Below are positions 7,866-16,924 of a DNA stretch of 37,742 nt, piece by piece. The position numbers were made by a program, and so were the translations under genes. The DNA is from Erythrobacter sp. (GTDB lineage: Bacteria; Pseudomonadota; Alphaproteobacteria; Sphingomonadales; Sphingomonadaceae). The DNA is taken from positions 1-37,742 of the forward strand of contig JASBTD010000004.1 of NCBI GenBank assembly GCA_030148605.1. The letters run 5' to 3'. How positions within the stretch are numbered: position 1 is the stretch's first letter; each line of letters opens with the position of its first letter. The notes under the pieces were generated by a model that saw nothing but the letters and a program-made list of their open reading frames with translations, was not told the origin of the DNA and ran no database searches.

Positions 7866-10298
7866 TCAACTCGCGCCACGATTGAAGGCGTTTTTGGTTT
7901 TGAGGCTGGGTTTTTCCACCCACGGCTCGTCGGGCCAACGATGTTTGGGATAACGCCCCTTCATATCCTTCTTCACATCCGCCCAGCTGCCGCGCCAGAA
8001 ACCGGGCAAATCGCGCGTGGACTGGATCGGGCGACCAGCCGGGCTGGTGAGTTTCAACAGCAAAGGCGTGTTGCCGATCATCGGGTGCGTATCGAGACCA
8101 AACAGCGCTTGCACACGCACTTCAACACTGGGTGCATCTTCCCCGGCATAGTCGATCGCGTGTTGGGTTCCGGCGGGCGAAGTGAATTCTCGCGGTGCGG
8201 CATTGTCGAGCCGCTGGCGTGCATCCCAATCAAGCTGGGTCAATATGGCATCCACCAGTTTGCCGCGCGGCAGATCGAGATCGCGCCGTCCCTTCAGCAA
8301 GGGTCGTAACCAAAGCTCGGCATTGTCTCGCAAGCTGTCCAGATTCAGTGCGTCAATCTGCGCGAATTTACCCCGCGCCAGCAGGTCTTGCGGGGCATGT
8401 TGTCCCAAGCTTTCCAACGCCTTTTCCACGAGTTTATCCACAAGTGCATCGGGGTTTGGATCGGGGTCTGGACCACTTGCCAGAGTAATCGCGCCAAGCC
8501 TGCGCTCCAGTCGCGCCTCAACGCGTTTTTCTTCATTATTCCAGTTGATTACTGAACGCTTCTCGATCAAATGCTGAAGGCGTTTCTCGACATCTTCGGC
8601 GTCCAATTCCGCCGCCGCCGTGATCCGCGCACCCTTCGCCTGGCCTTGCGCATCGCCAATCACCAACCACTCTGCCCGGGCGAGAGGTGAGGCAGGATCG
8701 AGCTGAAAACCCCGCCCACCTGCCGAAAGCCATTGCTCTCCAGCACTGTCGCGCCGCTTGGCCACAAAATCTGGCCTCGCCTTCGCCAGGAATAGTGCAG
8801 GATTGATGGGGTCGTTCTCTGCCCCGGAAACTAGCCTTTGCGCAGCATTCGCCCACCGCGCAGCGAGCTTGCGCGCGGCCTCTGCGCGCGCACCATGTTC
8901 GCCGCTCCATCGATCCAGCCGCTGGAGCAAATCTTCGCCAAGCCCACCCAGACCGCGCTCTTGAAGCAGCAACACCAGTTTTGCGGCATCCCCAGCTTGC
9001 GAAGCCTCTGCACCGAATAGTACCGCTGCAGCAGATGCCGGGTCCATCGGCAGTGACGCGATCTGATTGCCCTGCGGCGTGATTCGCCCCTCGCCATCGA
9101 GTGCGCCCAGCTTTTGCAGCGCATCACGTGCAGCGGCGACTGCTGCCTGAGGGGGCGGATCGAGCCACGCCAGCGAGGCCGGATCATTGGTGCCCCATCT
9201 TGCGAGATTAAGCATCAACGGCGCCAAATCCGCAGTCTCGATTTCTGGCGGATCGAATTCTGGTCTTCCCGCATGTCCATGTTTGTCCCACAGGCGATAC
9301 GCCACGCCCGGGCCTTGCCGTGCGGCACGCCCAGCCCTTTGCGCAGCGGCAGCCTGGCTCGCCCGGCGCGTGACCAGATGCGTAGTGCCTGCCGCCTTGT
9401 CGAATTCCGCATGGCGCGCCAGCCCGCTATCGACCACCACGGAAACGCCATCGAGCGTAAGCGAGGTCTCCGCAATCGCAGTTGCCAGCACGATCCGCCT
9501 TCGCCCGTCCCGATCTCGCCGGATCGCGGCGCGCTGCTGCGCTGGCTGGACCTGGCCGTGCAATGGCAGGACCGGCGCATCGGGCAATCTGGACTCCACC
9601 CGTTCGCGTGTGCGCTCGATCTCGCCAACACCGGGGAGGAAAGCCAGAATATCACCGTCCTTCTCACGCCATGCCTGAACTATGGCATCTGCCATCGCAT
9701 CTTCGATCCGCACGTCTGGCCGCGCGCCGAGCCATTCGATCTGCAACGGGAAAGCGCGCCCTTCGCTTTCGATCACCGGCGCATCATCGCCGATCAATTT
9801 GGCAAAGCGCGCACCATCAATTGTCGCGCTCATCACCAGCACGCGCAGATCGTCGCGCAGCACTGCGCGGCTTTCCAGCGCCAGCGCTAGCCCCAGATCG
9901 CTGTCGAGGTGGCGCTCATGCGCTTCATCGAACAACACAGCTGACACACCCTGTAGCTCCGGGTCTTCTACGATGCGGTTGACGAAGATGGCTTCGGTGA
10001 CGACCAGGATACGTGTCTTGGAAGAGGTCTTGCTGTCGAGACGGGTCAGGTAACCCACTGTCTCGCCCGGCTTTTCACCAAGCATTTCGGCCATCCGCTC
10101 TGCAGCTGCGCGCGCAGCAACCCGGCGCGGAGATGTCAGGATGATCTGCCCCTTGCACCAGTCCTGATCGAGCAAGGCCGGTGCAACAGCCGTCGTTTTC
10201 CCGGCCCCCGGAGGCGCAACCAGCACCGCTGCGCCGCGCGCATCCAGTGCACGCAGCAACTCCGGCAATACCTCATGAATTGGAAGCTTGGTGCTCAA
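7866..10298 (-). CDS. hrpB: ATP-dependent helicase HrpB
   Basis: HrpB is a DEAH-box RNA helicase family member of poorly known role. The 810-residue product has Walker A APPGAGKTT (28-36), motif SPRRVAARA, DEAH (124-127), SAT (157-159), the motif VI region AQRAGRAARQGPG, and the long HrpB-specific C-terminal half ending with the family tail PKHRWPDEPW. The start is TTG at 10298, which overlaps the TGA of the polyprenyl synthase gene in the sequence TTGA, suggesting translational coupling. No in-frame ATG lies near this point. It is the second gene of that pair and is followed by the NDUFS4-like gene. Confidence 0.95.
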   Translation of the reverse strand: MSTKLPIHEVLPELLRALDARGAAVLVAPPGAGKTTAVAPALLDQDWCKGQIILTSPRRVAARAAAERMAEMLGEKPGETVGYLTRLDSKTSSKTRILVVTEAIFVNRIVEDPELQGVSAVLFDEAHERHLDSDLGLALALESRAVLRDDLRVLVMSATIDGARFAKLIGDDAPVIESEGRAFPLQIEWLGARPDVRIEDAMADAIVQAWREKDGDILAFLPGVGEIERTRERVESRLPDAPVLPLHGQVQPAQQRAAIRRDRDGRRRIVLATAIAETSLTLDGVSVVVDSGLARHAEFDKAAGTTHLVTRRASQAAAAQRAGRAARQGPGVAYRLWDKHGHAGRPEFDPPEIETADLAPLMLNLARWGTNDPASLAWLDPPPQAAVAAARDALQKLGALDGEGRITPQGNQIASLPMDPASAAAVLFGAEASQAGDAAKLVLLLQERGLGGLGEDLLQRLDRWSGEHGARAEAARKLAARWANAAQRLVSGAENDPINPALFLAKARPDFVAKRRDSAGEQWLSAGGRGFQLDPASPLARAEWLVIGDAQGQAKGARITAAAELDAEDVEKRLQHLIEKRSVINWNNEEKRVEARLERRLGAITLASGPDPDPNPDALVDKLVEKALESLGQHAPQDLLARGKFAQIDALNLDSLRDNAELWLRPLLKGRRDLDLPRGKLVDAILTQLDWDARQRLDNAAPREFTSPAGTQHAIDYAGEDAPSVEVRVQALFGLDTHPMIGNTPLLLKLTSPAGRPIQSTRDLPGFWRGSWADVKKDMKGRYPKHRWPDEPWVEKPSLKTKNAFNRGAS

Positions 10299-11305
10299 TA
10301 TCCCCGTGCGACTGCGAACATCGCCGCTTCCGCCATGGCCGTACGTGCCTTGCTCTCAGGGAAGATCGAAATGGCATCGATCGCGCGCTGGGCAAAGTGG
10401 CGGGCGCGCTCGCGCGTGTCCTCAACCGCATTGTGCCGCGCCATCAGTTCGCGCGCATGCACAAGGTCTTCATCCGAACTGCGATGGCCCATGATCGCAT
10501 CTTTCCAGAACTTGCGCTCGCCTTCATCACCGCGCGCATAAGCCAGGATCACCGGCAAGGTCATCTTGCCTTCGCGGAAATCGTCGCCCTGGTCCTTGCC
10601 CATCTGCGCGGCATCGGAATCATAGTCGATCGCGTCATCCACCAGCTGGAAAGCAACACCCAGATTACGGCCATAGTCTTCCAACGCGCGCTCCTGCTCT
10701 TCACCGCATTCGGCAACGACCGCGCTGATCTGACTCGCTGCCGCGAAAAGCGCTGCAGTCTTCGCGCCGATGATATGGAGATAGCGCTCTTCACTGGTTT
10801 CGATCTGGCGCTGCGCGGTCAGCTGGTTGACTTCGCCTTCTGCAATCACTGCACTGGCATGGCTCAAGATACGCAGCACCTTCAGGCTGCCATCCTCGGT
10901 CATCAGTTCGAACGCACGGCTGAAGAGAAAATCGCCTACCAGAACCGTTGCCGGATTGCCGAAGATGATGTTTGCCGCTGCCTTACCGCGCCGCAGCTCG
11001 CTGCCATCGACCACATCATCATGCAGCAAGGTTGCCGTGTGAATGAATTCAACCGCCGCAGCGAGCTTGTGATGCCGCGTGCCCTCATATCCCACCAGCG
11101 AAGCACCGGCGAGCGTAAGCATCGGGCGCAGGCGTTTGCCGCCGCCGGAAATCAGATGGCCTGCAAGCCGGGGAATGAGCGGGATCTCGCTCTGCATCCG
11201 GTCAAGGATAACCTGATTGACCGCGTTCATGCCCGACGCCGTCAGCGACAGCATCGGTTCAAGCGAAGGCTGCTTGCGCGGTAACGGGACGACCTCTGCA
11301 CTCAT
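10295..11305 (-). CDS. Polyprenyl diphosphate synthase (octaprenyl/decaprenyl type)
   Basis: This trans-type prenyl chain elongation enzyme condenses isopentenyl diphosphate units, most likely to make the ubiquinone side chain. It has both aspartate-rich motifs, DDVVD (residues 96-100) and DDAID (223-227), the SGGGKRLRPML segment near residue 53, and the helix GEVNQLTAQRQ. At 336 residues it matches IspB-like long-chain synthases. The chosen start is ATG 11305 (MSAEVVPLPRKQP); ATG 11317 is an alternative. The gene is divergent from chorismate mutase, with about 65 bases between starts, and is coupled to hrpB by a 4-base overlap. The chain length cannot be read with confidence. Confidence 0.93.
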   Translation of the reverse strand: MSAEVVPLPRKQPSLEPMLSLTASGMNAVNQVILDRMQSEIPLIPRLAGHLISGGGKRLRPMLTLAGASLVGYEGTRHHKLAAAVEFIHTATLLHDDVVDGSELRRGKAAANIIFGNPATVLVGDFLFSRAFELMTEDGSLKVLRILSHASAVIAEGEVNQLTAQRQIETSEERYLHIIGAKTAALFAAASQISAVVAECGEEQERALEDYGRNLGVAFQLVDDAIDYDSDAAQMGKDQGDDFREGKMTLPVILAYARGDEGERKFWKDAIMGHRSSDEDLVHARELMARHNAVEDTRERARHFAQRAIDAISIFPESKARTAMAEAAMFAVARGY

Positions 11306-11370
11306 GCTGGCGCACATGGAGCGCCGCTGGCGGCTTGGCAAGCGCAGATTTGCTGCTAGCTATGCAAGCG

Positions 11371-11676
11371 ATGTCCAATCAAACGCAACCTCCCGCCGCC
11401 GAAGATCCGGTCCTTGCCGCTTACCGCAAGAGCATCGACAATATCGATGCCGCGCTGATTCACATGCTGGCAGAGCGATTTCGCATCACGCAAGCTGTTG
11501 GTGAATACAAGGCCAAGGTCACGCTACCGCCGGCTGACCCCGCGCGCGAACAGCGCCAGATCGAAAGGCTGCGCAAGCTGTCTGAAGAGGCGGACCTTGA
11601 TCCAGAATTCAGCGAGAAATTCCTGCGCTTCATCATCGATGAAGTGATCCGTCATCACGAGAAGGCACGCGGCTAA
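11371..11676 (+). CDS. Chorismate mutase (AroQ class, monofunctional)
   Basis: The enzyme turns chorismate into prephenate for phenylalanine and tyrosine synthesis. The 101-residue all-helical protein shows the AroQ pattern: LAAYRKSIDNIDAALIHMLAERF (first long helix with the active-site Arg and Asp-Ala-Leu pattern), ITQAVGEYKAK with the conserved Lys, and R-Q-I-E-R-L then FLRFIIDEVIRHHE. The frame opens earlier at a TTG; ATG 11371 is chosen and ATG 11362 is possible. There is no prephenate dehydratase domain, so it is a stand-alone mutase. Its stop overlaps the stop of the convergent GT87-like gene by two bases. Confidence 0.92.
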   Translation: MSNQTQPPAAEDPVLAAYRKSIDNIDAALIHMLAERFRITQAVGEYKAKVTLPPADPAREQRQIERLRKLSEEADLDPEFSEKFLRFIIDEVIRHHEKARG

Positions 11677-12943
11677 AGCTGTTTGGCTAGCGCTGGCGGC
11701 AATGTCCGGACCATGGCTTGAAAAGTGGTCGTACTGCGCGCCCAGCATAAGACTAGCGCCAGCAAACCGCTTGCCAGGAACAGCCATGCTGCTTCGCGCA
11801 CATAGACGCCCAGCGTCGTGGCCAAAGTCCACCATGTCGATCCAGGTTCGCCAAGCTCTGCAAGATGCCGCCTGATCGGGAATATGAACATCGCCAGGAT
11901 TGCGAGATATGGTAGGCTTCGCAACAGCGAGGATGTGGACTTGCTCGCGACAACCAGCAGGGCCGGTAGCACCATCAACAAATAGATCAGCCGGTAAGCC
12001 ACATTTTGCGTGACGAGGTAAGACGCCGTGATCAACAGCGCCCCGCTAAGCAGGAATGCGAGCTCTGTAGTCTCCAGAAAAGCGCTTCGGCGCCTTCCTT
12101 TCGCTTTGAATAGCGCCACCCAGCAAGGATCACGAGAGCGGAAAAGAGCCATTTGAACACGTCCGCCTGCGCGCGGTCGAACAATCCCAGCGTGCTAAAC
12201 AGAGCCGCTGCGTTCTCTGTTCCATAAGTGTAAGTAAATGCGGAGATGTTCCAAACGTTGGCCAAAGCTGCAGGCCATTCGTCAAGCCAGACAAGTGCAC
12301 TTCCCACTGCGATGCCAACAGCCGCGAACGCGATCCAAAGCAGCTTGCTTGGCTCTTCTTTCAGCGCCAGCAAAAGCACAGCAGCTGGAAAGTATTTGAG
12401 CACCCCGGCAAGCGCGAAGGTGCCATAGGCAAACAGCCTTGCGCGATCCCCGTGGCACCACACCCATGTGCCGATTGCGACGATGGCAAACAGCAGCAGC
12501 TCGTTATTGCCGGAATTGACCGCCCAACCGACCGGCGGCGAAATTGCGGCAAGCGTCAGGATCAACGCATGCGCAAGTGAACTCGGCTGGGCCAACAGCC
12601 ACAGCGACGCAAGAAACGCGACGATAAACACAATTGCCACGCCTGTCGTCCAACCTGCATAAGTTACCGGGAGCATCGCACCCAATTTCCAAATCGGCGG
12701 ATAGACCAGTTGCCGCTCAAGGGGATCGCAGGGATTCTCAATGTAGGTATCAATGCCCAACCGTTCGCATTCAAGCGCGCTTGCGACTCCGCCCGCGTCG
12801 AGAAAAGGCGGGCTGTGGAACTGCACCATCCAAAGTTCGAGCAGCCCACGATAGATCGGCGGTGCGAGATGGAACAGCACAACCATCGCCAGAACGGCAA
12901 TCAGCGGCACGGTTGCCGGAAGATGTCGCCATGCCCGCTGCAC
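11673..12943 (-). pseudogene. GT87/DUF2029-like membrane protein, frameshifted
   Basis: Two overlapping minus-strand frames form one protein. The first (12943 to 12032) is polytopic and has the GT87/DUF2029-like pieces WAVNSGNNELLLFAIV and GVLKYFPAAVLLLAL, as in mannosyltransferase-like polyprenol-phosphate-sugar enzymes. Its last residues (WRLQSSHSCLAGRC) are soluble and unlike the rest. The second frame continues with FLETTELAFLLSGALLITAS and more membrane segments to 11673. The shift falls at or near the A4 run 12078-12081 (CTTTTC on the coding strand); one more T would restore about 423 residues. It could be a true mutation or a sequencing error. No classical slippery heptamer is in frame. 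It converges on chorismate mutase. Confidence 0.75.
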
Positions 12944-13059
12944 CTATGCTCCCGTCGCAGCCTGATCGAATAATTTATGATCGCTCACGCCATTATGCGC
13001 AATCCGCAGCTGATTCCAACTGGCGGCTTGCAAGGAATAACGTCGCGATCTTTGTGGAG

Positions 13060-13081
13060 ACTTAGGGCAATACCCCTAGGT
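13060..13081. promoter_or_regulatory. 22-base dyad upstream of the PilZ gene
   Basis: ACTTAGGG (13060-13067) and CCCTAGGT (13074-13081) are inverted with one mismatch around CAATAC. The size and symmetry suit a LuxR-type regulator site. It lies 43 bases upstream of the PilZ start, where an activator site would be expected. No regulator of this type is in the window. Confidence 0.4.
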
Positions 13082-13124
13082 CAGGCTTAGCCATCGTTTT
13101 CCCATGATCGCCTAGGCCGGTGCG

Positions 13125-13508
13125 ATGGCACAGGCACAACGCCATCATCAACTGATCCACGAGGCTCGACGCTCTGTATCGCGGCTGCGCGTAAACCTGC
13201 CGGCGCGGATTATCCTGCTTGACCGGACGATCCCCTGTGTATTGGAAAATGTGTCGCAATTGGGCGCACGGCTTATGGTCGAAAAGCCACCCAAGCTAGG
13301 CGAGTTTGGCATAATGCAGTGCGAGATGCTTGACTGCTACTTCGACATTGTGTGGCAAAGTGGGCGCCGGATCGGGGTCGCTTTTGACCAACCGATAGAA
13401 CAGAGCGTGCTGATTGCCCTGCGCGAGTTCAATGACACGTTTTCAGAGCGCCAGCGCAACGAGATAAAAGCGCTGGCACGCAGCTGGGTAACCGGCGAGC
13501 TTGATTGA
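13125..13508 (+). CDS. PilZ domain protein (likely c-di-GMP receptor)
   Basis: PilZ domains bind cyclic di-GMP and pass the signal to motility, adhesion or envelope targets. The 127-residue protein is a single domain with both binding signatures: the Arg-rich first motif (RRSVSRLRVNLPARI, fitting RxxxR) and NVSQLG, fitting (D/N)xSxxG, followed by the beta strand GARLMVE and later FDIVWQSGRRIGVAFDQP. There is no added output domain, so it must act on a partner. It stands alone and converges on the histidine kinase gene. A GGDEF/EAL protein encoded at 35.4-37.2 kb could change the ligand level. The start ATG at 13125 is clear in frame but the ribosome site is weak. Confidence 0.9.
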   Translation: MAQAQRHHQLIHEARRSVSRLRVNLPARIILLDRTIPCVLENVSQLGARLMVEKPPKLGEFGIMQCEMLDCYFDIVWQSGRRIGVAFDQPIEQSVLIALREFNDTFSERQRNEIKALARSWVTGELD

Positions 13509-13537
13509 CTGAATTTGAAGCCAGCAACTTGCGCGGC

Positions 13538-15004
13538 TTATTTCGAGCCGGTTTCCTCCAGCATTGCCGCACGTGGAAGCGAAAGGTGCACCAACAGCCC
13601 GCCCAAGTCTTCGCTTTCACCTAGCTCGACGGAGCCGCCGTAGATTTCAGCCACATCGCGCACAATTGCGAGGCCCAGGCCCGTGCCCGGCTTATCCGTG
13701 TCGAGCCGCGCCCCACGCGAGAATATCTCGCCGCGTTTCTCTTCGGGAATGCCCGCTCCGTCATCTTCGACCCAGATCGAACACTTGGCCGCATCAGGCT
13801 CAACATCAACCGTTACAAACACGCTACCGCCGCCATATTTCGCGGCATTCTCGATCAGATTGCCAAGTATCTCGTCCAGATCCTGGCGTTCGACTGCAAC
13901 GGTCGCTTCGCGGTTCCCGGCAATATCAAAGCGCACTTGCGGATACAGCCGCTCGATCGCGCGCCGGACAGCTTCGGCACTTTCGCATACCGGAGTGCGC
14001 GCCCGCCCGACAGCGCGCCTTCCAACTGCGCGCGCCCGCGCCAAATGATGGTCGACATGGCGGCGCATGGTGCGCGCTTCGCGGATTACAGTTTCTGCCA
14101 GATCGGGGGCATGCGCGGTCGCGGCATTGTTCACCACTGTCAGCGGAGTCTTGAGCGCATGCGCCAGATTGCCAGCGTGCGTGCGCGCCTCTTCTGCCTG
14201 ACGTTCGGAATGTTCGAGCAGCTCGTTGAGCTCTTGCACCAGCGGTTCAACTTCGGCCGGAAGCGGTTCCTCGATCCGGTTCGCCCCGGTGCTTCGCAGC
14301 TTCTGGATTGCTGCCCTCACCCGGCGCAACGGTGAAAGGCCATAGCGGATTTGGAACAATGCCATGCCGAAGAGGCCCAAGCCCAGCACGGCAAAACTCC
14401 ATGCCAGGATTGCGCGGATTTCAGCGATCTGACCGTCAAGCTCGGCGGTGGCTGAAGCAACTGCAAAGGTCCAGCTTGTATCGCTGCCGGGCAGGATCAC
14501 TGTGCGCTCGACCATCCGCAGCGGCTCGCCTACGAACTGGTCTGAATTGTAGAAATGCGCTTCATTGTCGAAATGATCAGCGCGCAAGGTTAGCGTGCGA
14601 TCCCACAGGCTACGCGAGGCCCACGGCTCAAACCCCTCGCCCGTGATCTGCCAATAAAGACCGCTATTGGGCTCAAGGAAGCGCTGGTCACCCAGTGTGC
14701 GATAGAAAAACACTTCGCCATCCGGCCCGATCTCAGCAGAAGCGATCATCGCCGTCATCATGTATTCAAGCTGTTCGTCAAAATTGCGCGTGACGAGATT
14801 GGCCAGCGTACGGTCAAGCGCCACGCCACCCAGCAACAGCAAAACGGCAATCCAGCCAGCCGCGATCAGCGCCATGCGGCGCGCCAGGCTGCCCTGGCGA
14901 TCTATGCCAGGCGCTGCTTCAGGCGCATCAGCCGCGTGGTGCGTCGGCGGGGTCGTCGAGACTGTATCCAAGGCCACGGATCGTTGTGATGACTTCTGCG
15001 CCAA
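13538..15004 (-). CDS. Sensor histidine kinase (PhoQ-like class)
   Basis: This inner-membrane two-component kinase has a first membrane segment at about 44-64, a periplasmic sensor region to about 197, a second segment at 198-218, a HAMP-like linker, the H-box NLAHALKTPLTVV with the phospho-acceptor His at about 282, the N-box LGNLIENAAKYG, then DDGAGIP and GTGLGLAIV. All catalytic boxes are present. The frame opens at a TTG (15004), which would overlap the response regulator gene by 77 bases; GTG 14977 or TTG 14971 would give less overlap, and the ATG at 14875 looks too late because RQGSLARR upstream resembles the basic residues before the first membrane segment. It is third in the PepSY/regulator/kinase set. 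Confidence 0.93.
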   Translation of the reverse strand: MAQKSSQRSVALDTVSTTPPTHHAADAPEAAPGIDRQGSLARRMALIAAGWIAVLLLLGGVALDRTLANLVTRNFDEQLEYMMTAMIASAEIGPDGEVFFYRTLGDQRFLEPNSGLYWQITGEGFEPWASRSLWDRTLTLRADHFDNEAHFYNSDQFVGEPLRMVERTVILPGSDTSWTFAVASATAELDGQIAEIRAILAWSFAVLGLGLFGMALFQIRYGLSPLRRVRAAIQKLRSTGANRIEEPLPAEVEPLVQELNELLEHSERQAEEARTHAGNLAHALKTPLTVVNNAATAHAPDLAETVIREARTMRRHVDHHLARARAVGRRAVGRARTPVCESAEAVRRAIERLYPQVRFDIAGNREATVAVERQDLDEILGNLIENAAKYGGGSVFVTVDVEPDAAKCSIWVEDDGAGIPEEKRGEIFSRGARLDTDKPGTGLGLAIVRDVAEIYGGSVELGESEDLGGLLVHLSLPRAAMLEETGSK

Positions 15005-15605
15005 GCTTCTTGCGAATGCGGGTTACGAAAACCTCGATCGTGTTCGAATCGCGATCGAAGTCCTGATCGTAAATATGCTCGATCAGTTCGGTCCGGCTGA
15101 CCACCTTGCCCTTGTGGTGCATGAGGTAGCTCAATAGCTTGTATTCCTGCGCGGTCAGCTTGACCGGTTCGCCAGCCAGTGTGACGCGGCCTGACCGTGT
15201 ATCCAGCCGGACATCGCCAGCGGTAAGCTCGGCAGATGTGTTGCCTGATGCGCGGCGGATCAAAGCCCGCAGCCGTGCAATGAGCTCTTCGGTCTGGAAC
15301 GGTTTCGCGAGATAATCATCGGCGCCCGCGTCAAGGCCGGCCACCTTGTCTGACCAGCTATCGCGCGCGGTGAGCACCAGTACAGGAAAATCCCGGCCTT
15401 CCTTGCGCCACATGCCCAGCACAGTCAGCCCGTCAATCTCTGGCAGGCCCAGGTCCAGGATCACGGCATCGTAATCCTCTGTACTGCCCAGAAAGTGGCC
15501 GTCTTCACCGTCTGTGGAAAGGTCCACCGCATAACCGTTTTGCTCAAGCGTTGACTTGAGCTGTTGGCCCAATGTGGGCTCATCTTCGACGATCAGAATG
15601 CGCAT
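14928..15605 (-). CDS. OmpR/PhoP family response regulator
   Basis: The 225-residue regulator has a receiver domain with acidic pocket EDE (7-9), phospho-acceptor Asp51 in VILDLGLP, and the conserved Lys in AKPF near 102. A C-terminal winged helix contains LTAQEYKLLSYLMHHKGKVV and NTIEVFVTRIRKKLG, the DNA-recognition region of the OmpR class. It pairs with the adjoining kinase, which starts inside its 3' end. The exported PepSY protein lies 88 bases upstream on the same strand. That order is common in alphaproteobacteria, and such systems often respond to cations or envelope state, but the signal here is not known. Confidence 0.95.
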   Translation of the reverse strand: MRILIVEDEPTLGQQLKSTLEQNGYAVDLSTDGEDGHFLGSTEDYDAVILDLGLPEIDGLTVLGMWRKEGRDFPVLVLTARDSWSDKVAGLDAGADDYLAKPFQTEELIARLRALIRRASGNTSAELTAGDVRLDTRSGRVTLAGEPVKLTAQEYKLLSYLMHHKGKVVSRTELIEHIYDQDFDRDSNTIEVFVTRIRKKLGAEVITTIRGLGYSLDDPADAPRG

Positions 15606-15693
15606 ATGTCCCCGCTGGTCGTGTATCTGATGGTGAGATTGTGTTGGGCTTTTGCGTCACTGCCGTCAAGCAGTGCAACGCGATATCAAGGCG

Positions 15694-16005
15694 CTAACGC
15701 GACCGGCGAATTATGCGCCCGGTGGTCGCGTCGACATCGACATAGGTCACGCGGCCATCCTTGATGAATTTCAAGCGATAGGCGCGCGCCGTCGCATCAT
15801 AGGATGGCCCGAGATACTCGCTCCCCCGCATTTGCGGCAGCACACGACGCTCGATCTCGCGCAGCGACAGCACATTGCCCGCGCGCATTTCCTTGCGCGC
15901 TTCGCCCTGATCGCTGCGCGCCTGCATTTCACCGGCTGTCGCAGGCGCGGCAAGGCCTGCGATGGCAATCGCGATTGGAGCTGCAAGGATGGCAATCCGT
16001 TTCAT
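15694..16005 (-). CDS. Exported PepSY-like protein
   Basis: The 103-residue protein starts MKRIAILAAPIAIAIAGLAA, a clear signal peptide with a cleavage site near ATAGE. The mature part is short, and ends YRLKFIKDGRVTYVDVDATTGRIIRRSR, the strand pattern of a PepSY domain. PepSY domains are small periplasmic modules thought to inhibit proteases or bind partner proteins. The start at ATG 16005 is chosen over one 7 codons earlier because the signal peptide begins there. It lies just upstream of the response regulator and kinase and probably shares their transcript; it may modulate the sensor. Confidence 0.85.
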   Translation of the reverse strand: MKRIAILAAPIAIAIAGLAAPATAGEMQARSDQGEARKEMRAGNVLSLREIERRVLPQMRGSEYLGPSYDATARAYRLKFIKDGRVTYVDVDATTGRIIRRSR

Positions 16006-16067
16006 AGTGGCTGTTTGCCTAAACATGCTGCATTGAACAAGGTGTGAATACGCCGTCTGATCCGCGT

Positions 16068-16811
16068 TCAGGAACCGTGGCCGGGATCAGCGCTGACCAT
16101 CTCGTATTTCACAGTGATCGAAACGCCTGAACTGACCATGCCGGGCTGAACAGGGGCTGCGCTGACCTGAATCGAATCTTCCGCAAGGCTGCGCTTCATC
16201 GGCACCGGCCCGCTACCCATCAGCGTTTCGTTGATTTCAAGCAGCTTGATATCGTCAAACCCCGCCATATTGGCATAGGCCATGGCGCGTTGCTTGCCGC
16301 GCTCCATCGCGCGCGTGCGTGCTTGCTCCAAGGCAGCCGCATCGTCTTCAACAGTGAAATGCGGTCCACTAAGGTCAGTCGCGCCCGCTTCAACCAAGGC
16401 ATCAAGCACTTCACCCACGCGTTCGATCTCGCGCAGCTTTACCGAGACGCGGTTCGACACCTGGTAGCCGCGAAACACCTGGCGCTGGTTGGTGCGATCA
16501 TAGTCATAGCGCGCATTCAGGTTGATGCCCGATGTCTGGATGTCTTTCTCCTCCACCCCTTGCGCTTTGATCTCTTCGATCACCCGGCGCATCTCGCGCG
16601 AATTGGCGCGCAGCGCTTCAGTGGCGCTAGGCGCTTCAGTCGTCACCCCGGCACTGATCGTTGCCATGTCAGGCTCAAGCTCGACTGATTCCTCGATATT
16701 GAGCTCGACCACAGGACCGCTGGCCTGAATTTCCACATTGGCCGCATGCGCAGCTGGCGATGCCAGGACAAGGCTTGAAGCCAGCGATGCGGCGAGAATC
16801 TGTTTCATCAT
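16068..16811 (-). CDS. SIMPL domain (DUF541) periplasmic protein
   Basis: The 247-residue protein has a signal peptide (MMKQILAASLASSLVLASPAAHA) and the SIMPL fold signature: VELEPDMATISAGVTTEAPSA near the start, the helix ALRANSREMRRVIEEIKAQGV, the motif DIQTSGINLNARYDY, YQVSNRVSVKLREI, and ARTRAMERGKQRAMAYANMAG. These proteins are periplasmic or outer-membrane linked, and the function is little known. The start is well set by GGAGG six bases upstream of ATG 16811. It is divergent from the amidohydrolase gene with about 110 bases between, and 62 bases upstream of the PepSY gene on the same strand. Confidence 0.92.
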   Translation of the reverse strand: MMKQILAASLASSLVLASPAAHAANVEIQASGPVVELNIEESVELEPDMATISAGVTTEAPSATEALRANSREMRRVIEEIKAQGVEEKDIQTSGINLNARYDYDRTNQRQVFRGYQVSNRVSVKLREIERVGEVLDALVEAGATDLSGPHFTVEDDAAALEQARTRAMERGKQRAMAYANMAGFDDIKLLEINETLMGSGPVPMKRSLAEDSIQVSAAPVQPGMVSSGVSITVKYEMVSADPGHGS

Positions 16812-16924
16812 GGAAAACCTCCTGCGGCAGTAATTGAGCGAGACCAGATGGCTGCGGCGTGAATGCTTCGGTTTGCAAGCAGTCAGCTGCGCGTTATGGC
16901 CACTGTAACAGGGAGAGCATGATA

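Noticed and set aside
12078..12081. Programmed -1 frameshift to join the GT87-like halves
   Set aside because: There is no X-XXY-YYZ heptamer in frame and no clear downstream structure; a deletion or sequencing error is simpler.
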